Notes under the pieces: model-generated
The model's database searches: none
Told to the model about the DNA's origin: nothing
Seen by the model: the letters and a program-made list of their open reading frames with translations, nothing else
Origin: Pyrenochaeta sp. MPI-SDFR-AT-0127
Taxonomy: Eukaryota; Ascomycota; Dothideomycetes; Pleosporales; Cucurbitariaceae
NCBI GenBank assembly: GCA_020747015.1
Contig: JAGTJM010000029.1
Location: 248,001-312,000, forward strand
Direction: 5' to 3'
Length of the DNA: 64,000 nucleotides
Shown here: positions 11,176-22,749 of the stretch, piece by piece
How the letters are laid out: each line of letters starts with the position of its first letter
How positions within the stretch are numbered: position 1 is the stretch's first letter
Position numbers and translations under genes: made by a program

Positions 11176-12196
11176 GTGATGTTTCAACCCTTCGACTTCC
11201 CTCCCTGAGCAGCAATGCTCCACAAACTAACAGCAAACTTCTAGGTCCCAAGCATGGCTGCCCTACATGTCTTCCGAACAAGATACACCCAAATTGCCAA
11301 AGTAAAGGGCTGGCGCTTTGTTGGACTCCTCGCTGCGTCTGGCTCCTTCAAGGGATCTAGACGCAGACAGGAATCACCTTCAGGGCGACTCCTCGTTGTT
11401 TTAACAACTCGAGCTTATCTCTGCCAGTGAACATTAGAACCAGCCGTGCCAGATAATACAACTTCAACAACCTGGCTGCCTCCAGATTGTGTATGGGTTC
11501 TAATAGCTCCTAGAACGTTGTGTATTGAGCGACTACCCCTCTATCAGGTCTCATTGGCCACTCTTGGTATTCTCAACTATTGTGGAAGAAGTGAAGGCAA
11601 CGATACTGCTGGTAGATTCGGCGCATTCCATCATCGCATATGCTCCTCGTTTCGCATCTGCGTGTGCTGGCTGCATTACACCGCGACGCTTTCACACTCG
11701 CTACCTATCCCTTTCATCGTATTGTCATCTTTGCTCATGAATCAACATTTACACTCGTTGTAGCAGCATTGACCCAAGAAGGATTATCATCCACATTGGA
11801 TATTCGCATTTCGTGTCCTTGGATGATACTTCGTTTTCGACTGATGAATTTGATTTGTACTCACTCTGAACACTCCTTACAACATTAATAAACAATGATA
11901 GTATTATTCCTTGTAACTTCCTCCTTCTCCATCAACGTTCTTGCAATCAATGTTCGTGGTAAGCTCTCGCAATGGCGCATCTGAACCCCAGCTAGTTCCG
12001 GATTGGGCAGATCAGCAAGCCGCTAATCTTCGGGCGCATCAACGACTAGTAGGACAACAGCTTGTCGACTCATTTCTACTCACAATCCTCACGAACCCAT
12101 ATATGCAGCCGAGCACACTATCAACAACAAACAAATCTTTCGAATTGTTGAACTCCTCCGACACCCCAGCGTCCCAGCGATTCGAACGATAGGAAC
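11176..12196. other. intergenic, no gene recognised
   Basis: About 1 kb. The start may still contain decayed 3' sequence of the RNase III relic. The last 250 bases are the likely promoter of the PRISE-type gene. The open frames here are short and show no family pattern. Confidence 0.45.
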
Positions 12197-13483
12197 ATGT
12201 CCGCACATCCAAAGAACCACGCTCTTGTCATTGGTGCGTCTGGCCTTATTGGCTGGTCCATCGTCGACCAACTGCTTCAGCCATACCCATCGCCATCACC
12301 GTTTCGCAAAATTACAGCCCTCGTCAACAGGCCCTTGACACTTGAAGACTCCTTTTGGCCCCAGCATGCACCAGGCCGACCTGAATTATCGCTGACTTCC
12401 GGAGTCAATTTGTTATGTAATGAGGATGAGTTTGCAGCCATTCTGCAAGACAAGGTATCAAATGTCGAATCAATCAGCCATGTGTACTACTTCGGTACGT
12501 TCTTTTCTTTGGTCGAAATCCCCGGCTAAGCATGAGAATTGATATGTCATACAGCGTTCAAAGAGAACCCAGACTCGGAGAAAGAAGTTGAAATCAATCT
12601 TGGCATGATGCGCAGCGTCGTGCGCGCAGTCAAGAAGCTTTCGTCAAACTTCAAGTTCTTCGTGTTTCCGGGCGGCACAAGAGGCTATGGCATCTACCGT
12701 CCAGACGGTATCTTCACGGCTCCTCTCCACGAGGAAATGGCGGAACAGCTACCAGAAGATTATTCAAAGACGGTGGCTTATCCTCACTACCGTCAGCTAC
12801 TACGACTCGAATCTGCGAACGAAGAGTGGACGTGGTGTGAACTCTGTCCAGATGCAATCATTGGTGTAAGTAGAGCGTGTATTAGAATTTTTACACGAAA
12901 CGCTCACTTAATTCCTCCTTTCTAGTTCACGCCCAACGGCTCCGGTTTCTCTCTCGCAGGCCACTGGGCCGTGTACTTGTATGCATACAAGCTCGTTCAC
13001 GGCGAGGGCGCCAAGATACCATACCCGGGCGTGACAAAAGGATATGAGAGCCTATACTCAGAAACGAGTGCGGCAACCCTAGCAAAAGTCGCAATACACG
13101 CTTCACTGCACCCCAGCAAGTTCAAAGAGCGAATCTTCAACGTCGCGGATAGTGTAGAGCCAAGCGCGATGAGAGAAAGGTGGCCTCAGATCGCGAGTTG
13201 GTTCAACCTCAAGGGCATCGAACCGACTCCACACTCGAGTCCGTCGGATCCCAAACCGAGCGATTTCATCAAAAAGCATCAAGATGCATTGAGTGAAGCT
13301 GGTGTCAAGGGCGTGGATATCTGGAATGCGCCGCAGCTGGATAGTTACGGGTATTGGCTTACTTTTGATCGTCAGTTGAGCCTGAACAGACTGAGAGATG
13401 CTGGGTTCCAGGAGGAGAATAGACCGGAACAGGGCTGGTGGGATGCATTTGAACGGTTTAAAAGGGCAGGAATGATTGGATAG
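12197..13483 (+). CDS. PRISE-family NAD(P)-dependent reductase
   Basis: Short-chain dehydrogenase of the progesterone 5-beta-reductase/iridoid synthase-like (PRISE) group. Fungal members often reduce enones in secondary metabolism, but the substrate here is unknown. Three exons: 12197-12494, 12555-12865 and 12926-13483; both introns are 60 nt (GTACGT...ACAG and GTAAGT...CTAG) and phases match, giving 388 residues. The Rossmann motif is ALVIGASGLIGW (about 9-20). After it come FFVFPGGTRGYGIYRP, typical of PRISE active-site surroundings, WCELCPDAIIGFTPNGSGF at the second splice junction, and a C-terminal WDAFERF. No signal peptide is seen, so it is probably cytosolic. It stands alone: no synthase, P450 or transporter lies beside it. 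Confidence 0.88.
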
Positions 13484-14300
13484 ATGGTCTGGGTGGATTT
13501 CCACCCCGTTCCCTCCTAGAAGTCAAGCACGTCTCCCCTTAACAACTTGTTTGGAACCAGATGTGACGGCAGGAGCGAGGACAATTGAATGAACAATCAA
13601 GCAGGCGAGTCAGCGTCTGAACCTGAGGCTTTCTTGTGACTTGGACAAACTTCGGGCTGACGTCCTAGTACATATATATGTATGGCAGTGTCTCTCTTTG
13701 CGAATTTGCGTATCAGTCCACGCTGGTGAAGATCTGAAAAACTCGTATATATGCAATTTTTGGAGTAAAGTCAAATATCATGGTGTTCTTCATCTAGTCA
13801 TACCGAATCTCAACAGCTTCGCTCTACGACATTCTCGAAGATCGACAAAGGGCCAGCAGTACGGATGATTCCAATGCCAATCACAGTAAAGCAAGAAGTA
13901 ACCCAGAATCGTACCAATCTCCAGATCGATTCATGGAGTTCACTCCAACCATTACTGCTATCTCACAATGTCCCATTCAGCGTGTGGCGCGCGACTACCC
14001 CTTTCACCAGGCCAATCAACACTATGATCGCACTTGGAGGAGGTGAATATTCACCGCAGTCTCGTAGTTTGTACACAGGCGCTGTGTAGACTTTGGCTTT
14101 CGTTTGGTATATAATTCTCGTGCGAAGATTCCCAAGTTCACTCCCTTCTAAACTCAATCATTCAATTTCAACCCCTCTGATCTTCACAAACCCTCCTATT
14201 TGACTATACAATCTCAGTTTCGCTGATACTCGCTGGTGCCAGAAAACTCAATTCGTTACAGCATTTTTCAACGCTTTGCCGCAAACGCAACGCTTCGAAT
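13484..14300. other. intergenic, no gene recognised
   Basis: About 0.8 kb of AT-moderate sequence between the PRISE gene and the first family-X gene. The last 150 bases are pyrimidine-rich and look like promoter/leader. Nothing coding was supported. Confidence 0.5.
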
Positions 14301-15797
14301 ATGTCTCAGCATTCCAATTCGTTCTTTGCTACCAACTTCGCGGACATGGAACTCGGACCTGATAGCTTCGACTTTGATCTCATGTCAGATGAGGCCTTCG
14401 ACGTAGTCGTCGACGCTGCTGACATGCCGGAGTCTGCCGCAGCCGACTTCGGAGCATCTGAGCCACGCGTTGAAGATAGCGCTTCTTTAGTAGATGAGAG
14501 CACTTCAGACCAAGAAGTGGATATTTTCAACTCGAATTTTCCCTCAATTGGTCAATTCTACCAGCATCAAACACCACGCGACACGCTTTCATATATCACA
14601 CCATCTCACCCTAGACATAACAATGTTTCATCAAGTTTTCGTACCTCTGCGAGGCAAGCCTTAGAGAACGACAACACCATGTTATATGGTCCAAGTGGAG
14701 AGATTGTAGTTGACCTGCTCAAGGGGGTCTTTCCTTCCATTGGAGCAGCTCCTCAACGGCCAATGCTCCCACAGTTTACGAGTGCATCGACTCCCATTGA
14801 GGGGAACGGTAATCTTGGACAGTTTTTGAATGGTCTCTTTCCCTGCAGCTCACAGGGTGCTTCATCCAACGACAAGCGGAAGCGCGGTCCTGAAGAAAAC
14901 GTCAACGGCTCAACACAAGCACCGACCCAGAAACGTCCACGCTACACGCGCTCTGATGCGGTACCTAGAAGACGCAATGTTCCGCAGAATAATCGAACAA
15001 GAGAACTCTCTTTTCCCATTTATCAGAATAATGCTGATTCTGAGCTTCCTCAAACTCAAATGGGGCTCAATCAGGATGAATCCAACGTCCCGTCCCGAGA
15101 TCGTGTCGCATCGGTCTCACCATTTAAGGCTGGTCAACTCTTCTTTGCAAACCATGCACAAGCTCAGCAACATGCGCCTCAGAGAACCTTGACACGTCGA
15201 TGGCTGTCGCCTCAAGATGACGATAGTATTCCTCGCGATGCTGAACAACGAGCGGCCTATGTTGAAATGCTACTCGATGCATTTAACGATGTCACGCAAT
15301 GCGTTGACTTTGATGATGCGAAATCCGCTCAGGTACCTTGGAGATCTACCGCAAGTAAACCTGCCATCTACACTGATGAGCAAGTGGAGACTATCTGCTG
15401 GCAGCTAGTCTCTTTGGCTGAAACTCTGCACACGCGCGGCCCAGCCAGTCTCAACATGTTCGACGAGACGAAGCTTGGATATGCTTACACGTGTCGCAAA
15501 CTGACATTTGTAAATCGTATCAAGTACATTTGTGCGGTGCTTCGTCTGTCGAAAGCGCGCTGCGAACGATTGCTGAAGTTCGAGGGCTTGATGATCCTAG
15601 TGGCTTGTCCCACACAACTGATTGCTCAGACGCATCGCAACAAGAGACAAAATGCCCTCCGGCAAACATATCTTGTTGCTGGGCGTATGGAAAACAATCA
15701 GGATGTGTCGGCCCAGCAGGCATCTGGTGATGAGGACAGGACAGAGGAAGATGGCGACGAGTTGCAATTGGTTCGGACGCCATCCTCTCCTGAATAG
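14301..15797 (+). CDS. unrecognised nuclear-type protein, paralogue of the gene at 16995
   Basis: Single exon of 498 residues. I do not recognise a named domain. The N-terminal half is acidic and low in complexity. A bipartite basic stretch KRKRGPEEN...QKRPRYTR (about 193-217) looks like a nuclear localisation signal. The conserved part (about 298-463) matches the gene at 16995: LLDAFNDV against LLDAVNNI, ICWQLVSLAETLHTRGP against LCWDILDLAERLHRDGP, CERLLKFEGLMILVACPT against CDKLLTGVGLQLIVANPT, and QNALRQ against QNKKRQALLNAGR. The frame reopens after the stop for a further 93 codons (separate entry). Its role is unknown. It may be a lineage-specific expanded family; that is inference. Confidence 0.78.
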   Translation: MSQHSNSFFATNFADMELGPDSFDFDLMSDEAFDVVVDAADMPESAAADFGASEPRVEDSASLVDESTSDQEVDIFNSNFPSIGQFYQHQTPRDTLSYITPSHPRHNNVSSSFRTSARQALENDNTMLYGPSGEIVVDLLKGVFPSIGAAPQRPMLPQFTSASTPIEGNGNLGQFLNGLFPCSSQGASSNDKRKRGPEENVNGSTQAPTQKRPRYTRSDAVPRRRNVPQNNRTRELSFPIYQNNADSELPQTQMGLNQDESNVPSRDRVASVSPFKAGQLFFANHAQAQQHAPQRTLTRRWLSPQDDDSIPRDAEQRAAYVEMLLDAFNDVTQCVDFDDAKSAQVPWRSTASKPAIYTDEQVETICWQLVSLAETLHTRGPASLNMFDETKLGYAYTCRKLTFVNRIKYICAVLRLSKARCERLLKFEGLMILVACPTQLIAQTHRNKRQNALRQTYLVAGRMENNQDVSAQQASGDEDRTEEDGDELQLVRTPSSPE

Positions 15798-16124
15798 CCA
15801 TCCATGCAGCACCCCCCTCAAGCTGATGATAGAGATCTTTAGGCTACTTCCATCCATCAGCAGGCTCATGGGCACAATTCAGATCAAACACACCAACAAA
15901 GCTCTGCATTGAGTAGCCCTCTGTCCCTTCCGACAAGCGATTTCAGTCAATCCTCGCCAACCAATTTATTTGATGACCCAGACGAGTTCTTGCACGAGCT
16001 TTCCAGACTTGTTTCGTCAGAGTCTGCCGATTTTGAAGAAGTTACAGCAATCATTGCTAATGAATTGGATTGGTCTTGCTATGTCGCCAGCTCAGCTTTA
16101 CGGTCTGGGATGCAGCTGGACTAA
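15798..16124 (+). pseudogene. possible stop-separated C-terminal tail of the preceding gene
   Basis: The reading frame of the 14301 gene continues past its TAG (15795-15797) to a second TAG (15840-15842), then stays open for 93 codons to TAA (16122-16124). The last part has protein-like composition (DDPDEFLHELSRLV, ADFEEVTAIIANELDW). Both stops would be CAG if one C-to-T change were undone. A splice that removes both stops in phase was looked for and not found: the TTTAG acceptor at 15842 lacks a matching donor. It may instead be chance in a 3' UTR. Confidence 0.4.
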
Positions 16125-16994
16125 AGGGTGGAAAACGTTTGTAGATCAAAGGGGATACTTTGTTAACTTAGTTTTTTATCCATTAATTCTTTCCGGAAAG
16201 TCGATGCCAGAGCTTTTTTAAATCAATTCAATATCGTTTTGACTCGATTGGTGCGACTCGTGGATTGTTTTCTGACTAGCTTTCGGTCGACGAGAAATAC
16301 GGAATATTGTAATTTAAATTGTTCTAGATGATATATGGCTTTCTTGTAAATCATCAATAAGATCTTCAAACTATCTTTCCAACGTTCTCTCATTCTCTCT
16401 ATGATCTCCGCCGGTACATTGCTGGCTCTTGTTTCAAGCCTCATCATACATCGTGAAAACTTCACCTGCGTGCTACAACGTGCTATCAGAGCAAGACCAT
16501 CGTTTTGGCATACGAAAGATTCCTACGGCCAACTAGTTTGATTATCCTTTTTATTTAGCAGTCTTATCTTCACATCATAATCTGCTCTGCATCTTAGAAC
16601 TTTCCATTTCTAACCGCCACTGTTGACACGTAGTTTCAGTTTCGTCCGCCTCTATGTAATCCATCAACTCAATCCGAATCCTATACCAGACTCTCACGAA
16701 CTTAAATCTTCAAGTCTTGTGAAAATAAATGCATTGTAGCTTCACAACAACGAGCAATTCACTGGTCATCACGTGCAAATCACACTAGTGGTGTACAGTC
16801 TGTGCAGTTTCGTTTTTTCACAGCGCCAGTCGCCATTGACTATACAATTCCCTCCCACGGCCAAACTTAAACCATCGGTCCACTTTCATTCAGATCGCCG
16901 CAACAAACAGCCACTGTCGCCCTTGATTGCACGCTAACAGTTGCGCGTCTGCCTAGGAAGCACCGAACAGGTTTCCACACAAAGTCCCCTTCCG
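16125..16994. other. intergenic between the two paralogues
   Basis: About 0.87 kb, AT-rich around 16140-16350, with pyrimidine-rich leader-like sequence before 16995. No gene was seen. Confidence 0.5.
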
Positions 16995-18158
16995 ATGTCG
17001 TCCAGCAAGCTCAATCTCGCTCATATAATGGACGGAGAACGTGAGCATCAGACATATCCTATCATGTCACACGACCAATCGCCCACATTAACGCAGTATA
17101 TTTCTCCTTTTGCAGATTTCGGATATCTCAGGTACGATCAACACCACGGCTATGCTGCCAGTGTACCCTCTCAGCGTCAGGATGACTTCACGTTTTGTGA
17201 TATCTCGGGTTACCTTTATCAGGAGGCTGATCAGAAGCTGGTGCAACCAACATGTGAAACAGACCCTTATGCGGCGACCTCTTACGGTGGTGATGCTGAG
17301 TATGCAACCATGAACGCATTCGACCTCAGTTCTGTGACGCCTACTAAGCTTTCAACACATCATCGCGATCATCTAGAACTTGATTCCTCAGAATTATTGG
17401 AGAATATGCATGGTTGCCCAGTTATCATGACGGCAGGTAGCGATAATCAAGAGATCGCACCCGAGCACGAAGACTCGCAGGACAATAGCCAATCACAGCC
17501 CCGACAGAAGAAAACCAATGGTCTTTTCTTCTCTAGTCTCGAAGAAGCTGTGGTCTCCATGCCCACACCCACTTGGCGGAGTCCTGCGAACGATGCTGGC
17601 GTCCCTACGACTGACCACGAACGCCAAAAATGGGTCGTCAGACTTCTCGATGCTGTAAACAACATCGAGAACACCCACGACAAACAAGGTGCAGTGTTTA
17701 AGAAGCGTTGGTTTGATCCATCCAAAGGTGCTTCAAGCTTCTACAGCGCTGTGGACAAGGAAATCCTATGTTGGGACATCCTAGATTTGGCTGAACGTCT
17801 CCACCGTGACGGACCCAAGGTTTTCCTAGCCTTCGATCCAACATTCTGGAAGCACGCAGCCAAGACACGCTTTTGGGACTTTGAGAAACGCATGAAGAAT
17901 ATTATTGAACTGTTGACCTACTCCAAAGGTCGCTGCGATAAGCTTCTGACTGGTGTCGGCTTGCAACTCATTGTCGCAAACCCTACGGTTCTCATCAACA
18001 CCACCAAAGACAATGTAAGGCAGAATAAAAAGCGCCAAGCTTTGCTCAATGCCGGTCGCGTGGCGAAGAGGCGTTGCGCTCCACAACGAGCCATGAGTGA
18101 CGTGCGTGGCGATCAGGACGTTAGTCTGGCCGATTCTCCTGACGGCGACACTTTTTAG
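16995..18158 (+). CDS. unrecognised protein, paralogue of the gene at 14301
   Basis: Single exon of 387 residues from the ATG at 16995 (MSSSKLNLAH). The frame is open a little further upstream but with no ATG. The region about 191-355 is homologous to the 14301 gene across some 160 residues, with shared W, C, H and basic positions (LCWDILDLAERLHRDGP; SKGRCDKLL; VRQNKKRQALLNAGRVAKRRC). Both proteins carry QDVS after the conserved block. The basic cluster near the C-terminus could direct it to the nucleus. The N-terminal 190 residues are acidic, Gln/Ser/Tyr-rich and poorly conserved with the neighbour. No domain is recognised and the function is unknown. The orientation is tandem with the first copy. 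Confidence 0.78.
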   Translation: MSSSKLNLAHIMDGEREHQTYPIMSHDQSPTLTQYISPFADFGYLRYDQHHGYAASVPSQRQDDFTFCDISGYLYQEADQKLVQPTCETDPYAATSYGGDAEYATMNAFDLSSVTPTKLSTHHRDHLELDSSELLENMHGCPVIMTAGSDNQEIAPEHEDSQDNSQSQPRQKKTNGLFFSSLEEAVVSMPTPTWRSPANDAGVPTTDHERQKWVVRLLDAVNNIENTHDKQGAVFKKRWFDPSKGASSFYSAVDKEILCWDILDLAERLHRDGPKVFLAFDPTFWKHAAKTRFWDFEKRMKNIIELLTYSKGRCDKLLTGVGLQLIVANPTVLINTTKDNVRQNKKRQALLNAGRVAKRRCAPQRAMSDVRGDQDVSLADSPDGDTF

Positions 18159-21100
18159 AAGCTGAGGTATGAGCATCGCTCTCTAAACATCGTAAGCAGT
18201 AACACATCATTTAGTCAAACTACGAGCGAAGGGTGCAGTCATCATAGCTGAACTTTATTTCCGTCCTACCAGCAGAACGGACGGATATCAATCCACTAGT
18301 ATACAAAGGGTCAAAAGTGAGCGACTTGTGTTGAGCAGAAGGACATATGTCTCGTGGAAGGCATCTTGGTTTTTCAGCTGCTACAAGTATGTGCACTGAG
18401 CTGTGGAAAGTGAATTTCGTAACTTCAATCTTCAAGGCTTTTTTTTGGAGCTGTTTTTCGGTTTAGAACTGTTCTGCAAACATATCCAATTGTTTCAATG
18501 ATCCGAGAGAATACAAATAGTGACGCTCTTTTACACTTTCAGCATAACGCAGTGTAATTCTGAAAGAAATGTGTTCGATCACATCGATCCCGATCTTTTT
18601 CCTACAAAATTCTTCTTTCACCCACACCTGAGTTACATAACTTCAGCACGTTGACGCTCAACGTGAACGATCTTGCGCAGTGCATACCAAAAGAGTACGG
18701 CGGCGGTGGTGGGACCTACATTCAAATTGATGTACATTGTTAGTTGCTACAGAGCAACGATCAGCACACATTCGTCTCGTGGAATGATATTTTTCCAAAG
18801 TTTTATGAAGCCCTATAACAAACAACCATTATCAAAGCATTGTCATACTTACGATCTGTTAGCCCATCACACTGAAAGAAGTGGGGCCTTCATCTGTTGC
18901 GGTTCCTTCCCGCTCGCGCCTGCGAAGTTGAGATAGATTACTATGCTTTCGAGTACGGGCTATGCACGCAGACGATTTTCATATGAAGCACTCTCATCTG
19001 CGCCGGGATGTTGAAGCCGCAGAAAAAAGCTTTCATTGACTAGCGATACTATGACATTAATTGACTTCTTCATGTAGGATTACTTGAACATAGGGAAACA
19101 ATACGATGAGCTCCATTCGGCTCCATTGAATTGTCATTGGTGGGAAAACCAGTCATACAAATACGAAACCAAGAACTCCCCCAAATAGACAGCACAATGT
19201 TGGCTTCGGTGGGGCCAGGAGGTTACATTTTTAGTTTGGAGTACATTAGGTTATTGTGGGGATTGTTTCCGCGAACATCTGCCGATAATCCCAGAGATGA
19301 TCAGCATCGATATCAACCACGTTAAGCGTCGTCCGAGAATCATGATCGTCCTTTCGAAGTGTTGGAGGAATCCACGGCCACTTACACAATCTTGAGGGTC
19401 GCTGTGAAATTTCCAATCGCCCCTTCATCCTTGAAATTGTGCCAGTGTAGATGCACATATCCGCGTGCCTCAAGACCCATACAAGGGAACCACATATAGC
19501 GTCTTTGTTGGTGCGATAGTTTCCAATGACATTTGAACTCCACATGCTATTGCTACGCAGCAACTTGCCAGGCACTATGCCCATCACGTTTTCTTGCAAC
19601 GAAATCGGGCTGGCATCCATTCTCGCGGTGTTCAATGATGTGAACCTCAATCCAGACATCTCTGAGGCCCATACACATCGCCCAAAGCTTAGACCAAAAA
19701 AAACATACGGTGCTTTTCGGCCCCCTCATCAGAATTCTGCGTCCTATCTTCTGCAACGGTCGTGAGCAGAGGCGCAATGTCGATGCCATCTGTTATGTAT
19801 GTGTTAAGCAAAACTGCAATTTCATGCTGATGTTGTGGAATTTCTTGATGGAGTGTGAGACGCGCCGCCAATCGTATACGGAAGTCGCAGAAGAACGTTA
19901 TACTGATCATTGAACAATCGGTCGTTCGTCACGATCAGCGAACGGAGCCTTGGATAAGTGGTATGCATTATGGCTCCTCTACTATGTTAGCTATCATACA
20001 AAGATACTCTTGGGGAGTAGGGTCTTACGAGGCTGTCGTAAGAGTGATTTCTCTGCTTAAGGATTGAAAGTCTTACAATACTCTTGTGCCCTCTATGCTT
20101 GTCCACGTTGCATAATCACTCGAGTTCTTCAGATTCCATAGCAACAATATCACTGCCAACGTGTTTTGAAATCATGAAAACTCAGCCCGGTGGCAATTTT
20201 CAACAAATACTACCAAGAGTTGACCTGCCAATAAGCATAAGTCTCGCTCAAGGAGTCGTCAAGCTTATGCAGTGGGCCACCAGCAATGCAAAGATTCAAT
20301 CAGGCGATACGCAATGATCTTGGTCATTGTTTGAAAACAGAATCAGATGTTTCATCAAACGTGCTCACCGCTCATGAGTCGCCTTTGCCAGACCCACAAT
20401 GAATTTAAGTGGGAAGATGACACCACGGCAAAGCCCGTGGTACGTCAGTCTATTGGAGTCTGAACGACATTGACGAGTTTTCTGTGTGGTGACATATTTA
20501 GCACAGTAAGATAAAGGGGGAGTTCGCTGAGTGCTCCGAGTTGACTGGAAGGATTATTCAAGTGAGAAGAGATTTCCCCAAGAAAGCACTTAACTTGCGC
20601 AGTCCAGAACCCCCTAATACGAGACGGTGCATTTCGGTCTTGTCGTATGATGATAATTGGGCGAAGATATTTTTTTGAGTTTCCTGATGACCATAATCCA
20701 AGACGTGCGGCGGGTAGAACCACAAGTCCGCGGTTTTCCCGCGCCGAAGGCACTATAGCAGTTCTTGTGTTTTCTGGGGGTGACATACACATGACGTAGA
20801 GTTTCTGCTTCAGGTAGACATAATTTCTCCATAGTCTCCATGTCGATCGTATCCGTTAAAAGTCGCCTGGTGTATGTAAGTAATATGCGTTCGTAAAGAG
20901 CCCAGCCTTATGACCAAATGAGAAGTTCGGCAGTACAATGAGGCCGCCCGACAAGGATGAAGAGTTTGATCGTATCGAAACGGTTGCCAGCAGATCCTTC
21001 GGGATTGCGCAAAACTTGACAGTTGACGTTCTCGGCTCTAATAAGGCCGCATTGATGAACCTAAGCACCACTGCCCTTGAGGCTTTGAAACATTAGCACC

Positions 21101-22749
21101 TGATGCGCAGACCTTTCGTTCATCCAGCTCAGGCTTCTCATGACATCGAAGGTTCCGCGGGCTCCCCTTTCAACGGCGTTAAGCCCAGTGGATGAAATCT
21201 TCACCGCCATTATAGTGTCTTGGGAGGCGAGGGTAGAAACCCTTATCTGTGGCACGGTGAGCTAAATGTAATACGATGATGTGGAACGTGTGCCAATATT
21301 GTCAGATACCGATCATTGGATTTTGGCAGCATTTCATCGTTTTCGATATTGGAGATTCAAGACCTTAATTAAACTGCTGTTGTGCGAAATTTATGGCGTC
21401 GGAGAAGATCATACAGAACGCATGTAGTGCACACTGCATGTAGCTTTCGGGAGATAATTAGCGCGTATGTAGTAGCCAGTCACACTGCATGACAGCTTCT
21501 AGTGTGCAGATTAGATACATCCCAACTCTGGAGTATCACAAGACGCTACGAAAGCCGGTCTTGCCTCTCTCTCTATTGAGAATCACAGCCTCGAGGGCGA
21601 TGCATCACAGGTGGACCAGCGTGGTGGGGCAATCCTTCATCGAGTCTCGGACATTTCAGCCTCGGTCTAGGGCCTTGTTAGGTGTTAGAGTGCCTACAAA
21701 CATCTAGTCTCTCAGGTTCAAGCTTGTGGAGTAAAAACGGATTCTTGGCGTGGGCCAGCCCCTGGCGGAAACTAGACCTGTAAGGCGGCTGACCAGCGGC
21801 AACCTGCATGCGTCGAGAGGTACATTCAAGGAACATTGCCCTAAACGCAATCTGAGGGGCCCACTATCCGCTTCCCAAGCGGGTTGCGAGTCATATGCCA
21901 AGAGTGTGGCCAATTCACGGACGAGAATCTAGGTGGTGGGAAACGAATTACTGGGCTCCTCTGATACGACGGCATGGCGCTGGAAAGCGTTAGGGAACTT
22001 TGCGAGAGAAAGAAAATCCCACTCCAATTGTGGCTACATGGATCTGCTCCATTAAAGTGGCGGCTTGGGTAATATTAGCAGGCTGTTCCCGTGATGGCAA
22101 AAGATATCAGTCCGTCTGGTGGAAACACGGTCATGCACGACTTCCTCGGTACATTGTGAAGCGGGCTGTAGTCTGTTTTAAGCTAATGTGAGGACGGCGA
22201 TGATAGGAGGAAGATCCTAAACACGGGTGCTGAAACGTCGTTTGCTCCTGAAATAGTCTAGCGCATGGTCTGACACGATAGGCGAGGTGTGGGGCAACCC
22301 TGCAACAACCACTGCGGAAATGATTCAGGACGATTCCAGCCAAACGCGTTTAATAACATGGCGCGAATATTTTTTCCGCCCTTTGCTGCCAAGAGCGGTG
22401 CCAAGGACAGCGATACCTGAAGTAACTATTGTGGAGTTTCAACCAGGTCTTTGGGCGCCTTATCGAGCATTAGCTTCGGTAGGTGATGCTCTTTGAATCC
22501 ATGATCGATGCCACAGGGCTCTCTAGCAAGATTGAAGCTTCTCGAAAGGGGATTGTGCTGGAAGCTATAAGTATCATGGGAGCCGTCTTGTGAACAAAAT
22601 CATCCCATCACATTCATTCCAGTCTATCGTTTGCTTGAAGCATAACACTTTCGCTACTTTACACTCTTTACAAAGATTCTGTTCTTTTTACATACTTTAC
22701 ACAAGCTTCCTCAGATAACTTTCCAAGTTTCAACCTATCAACCATCAAC
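18159..22749. other. 4.6-kb gene-poor region with degraded sequence
   Basis: No intact gene was recognised on either strand. Frames are short and often interrupted. On the minus strand a 137-codon frame (19659-19246) and shorter frames near 20860-21255 have protein-like stretches but no family I can name. A decayed gene, possibly ankyrin-repeat type near 20.9-21.2 kb, is a guess only. The last 150 bases, pyrimidine-rich, are the likely promoter and leader of the pectate lyase gene. Confidence 0.5.

Noticed and set aside
15697..15842. An intron (GTATGG donor, TTTAG acceptor) that would skip both TAG codons of the 14301 gene.
   Set aside because: The donor leaves one base of a codon and the acceptor starts a full codon, so the tail frame would be lost; the paralogue also has no intron at this conserved site.
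19246..21255. Minus-strand fragments suggesting an ankyrin-repeat or HET-type gene.
   Set aside because: The fragments switch frame often and no diagnostic block could be read with confidence, so only a general note on degraded sequence is given.
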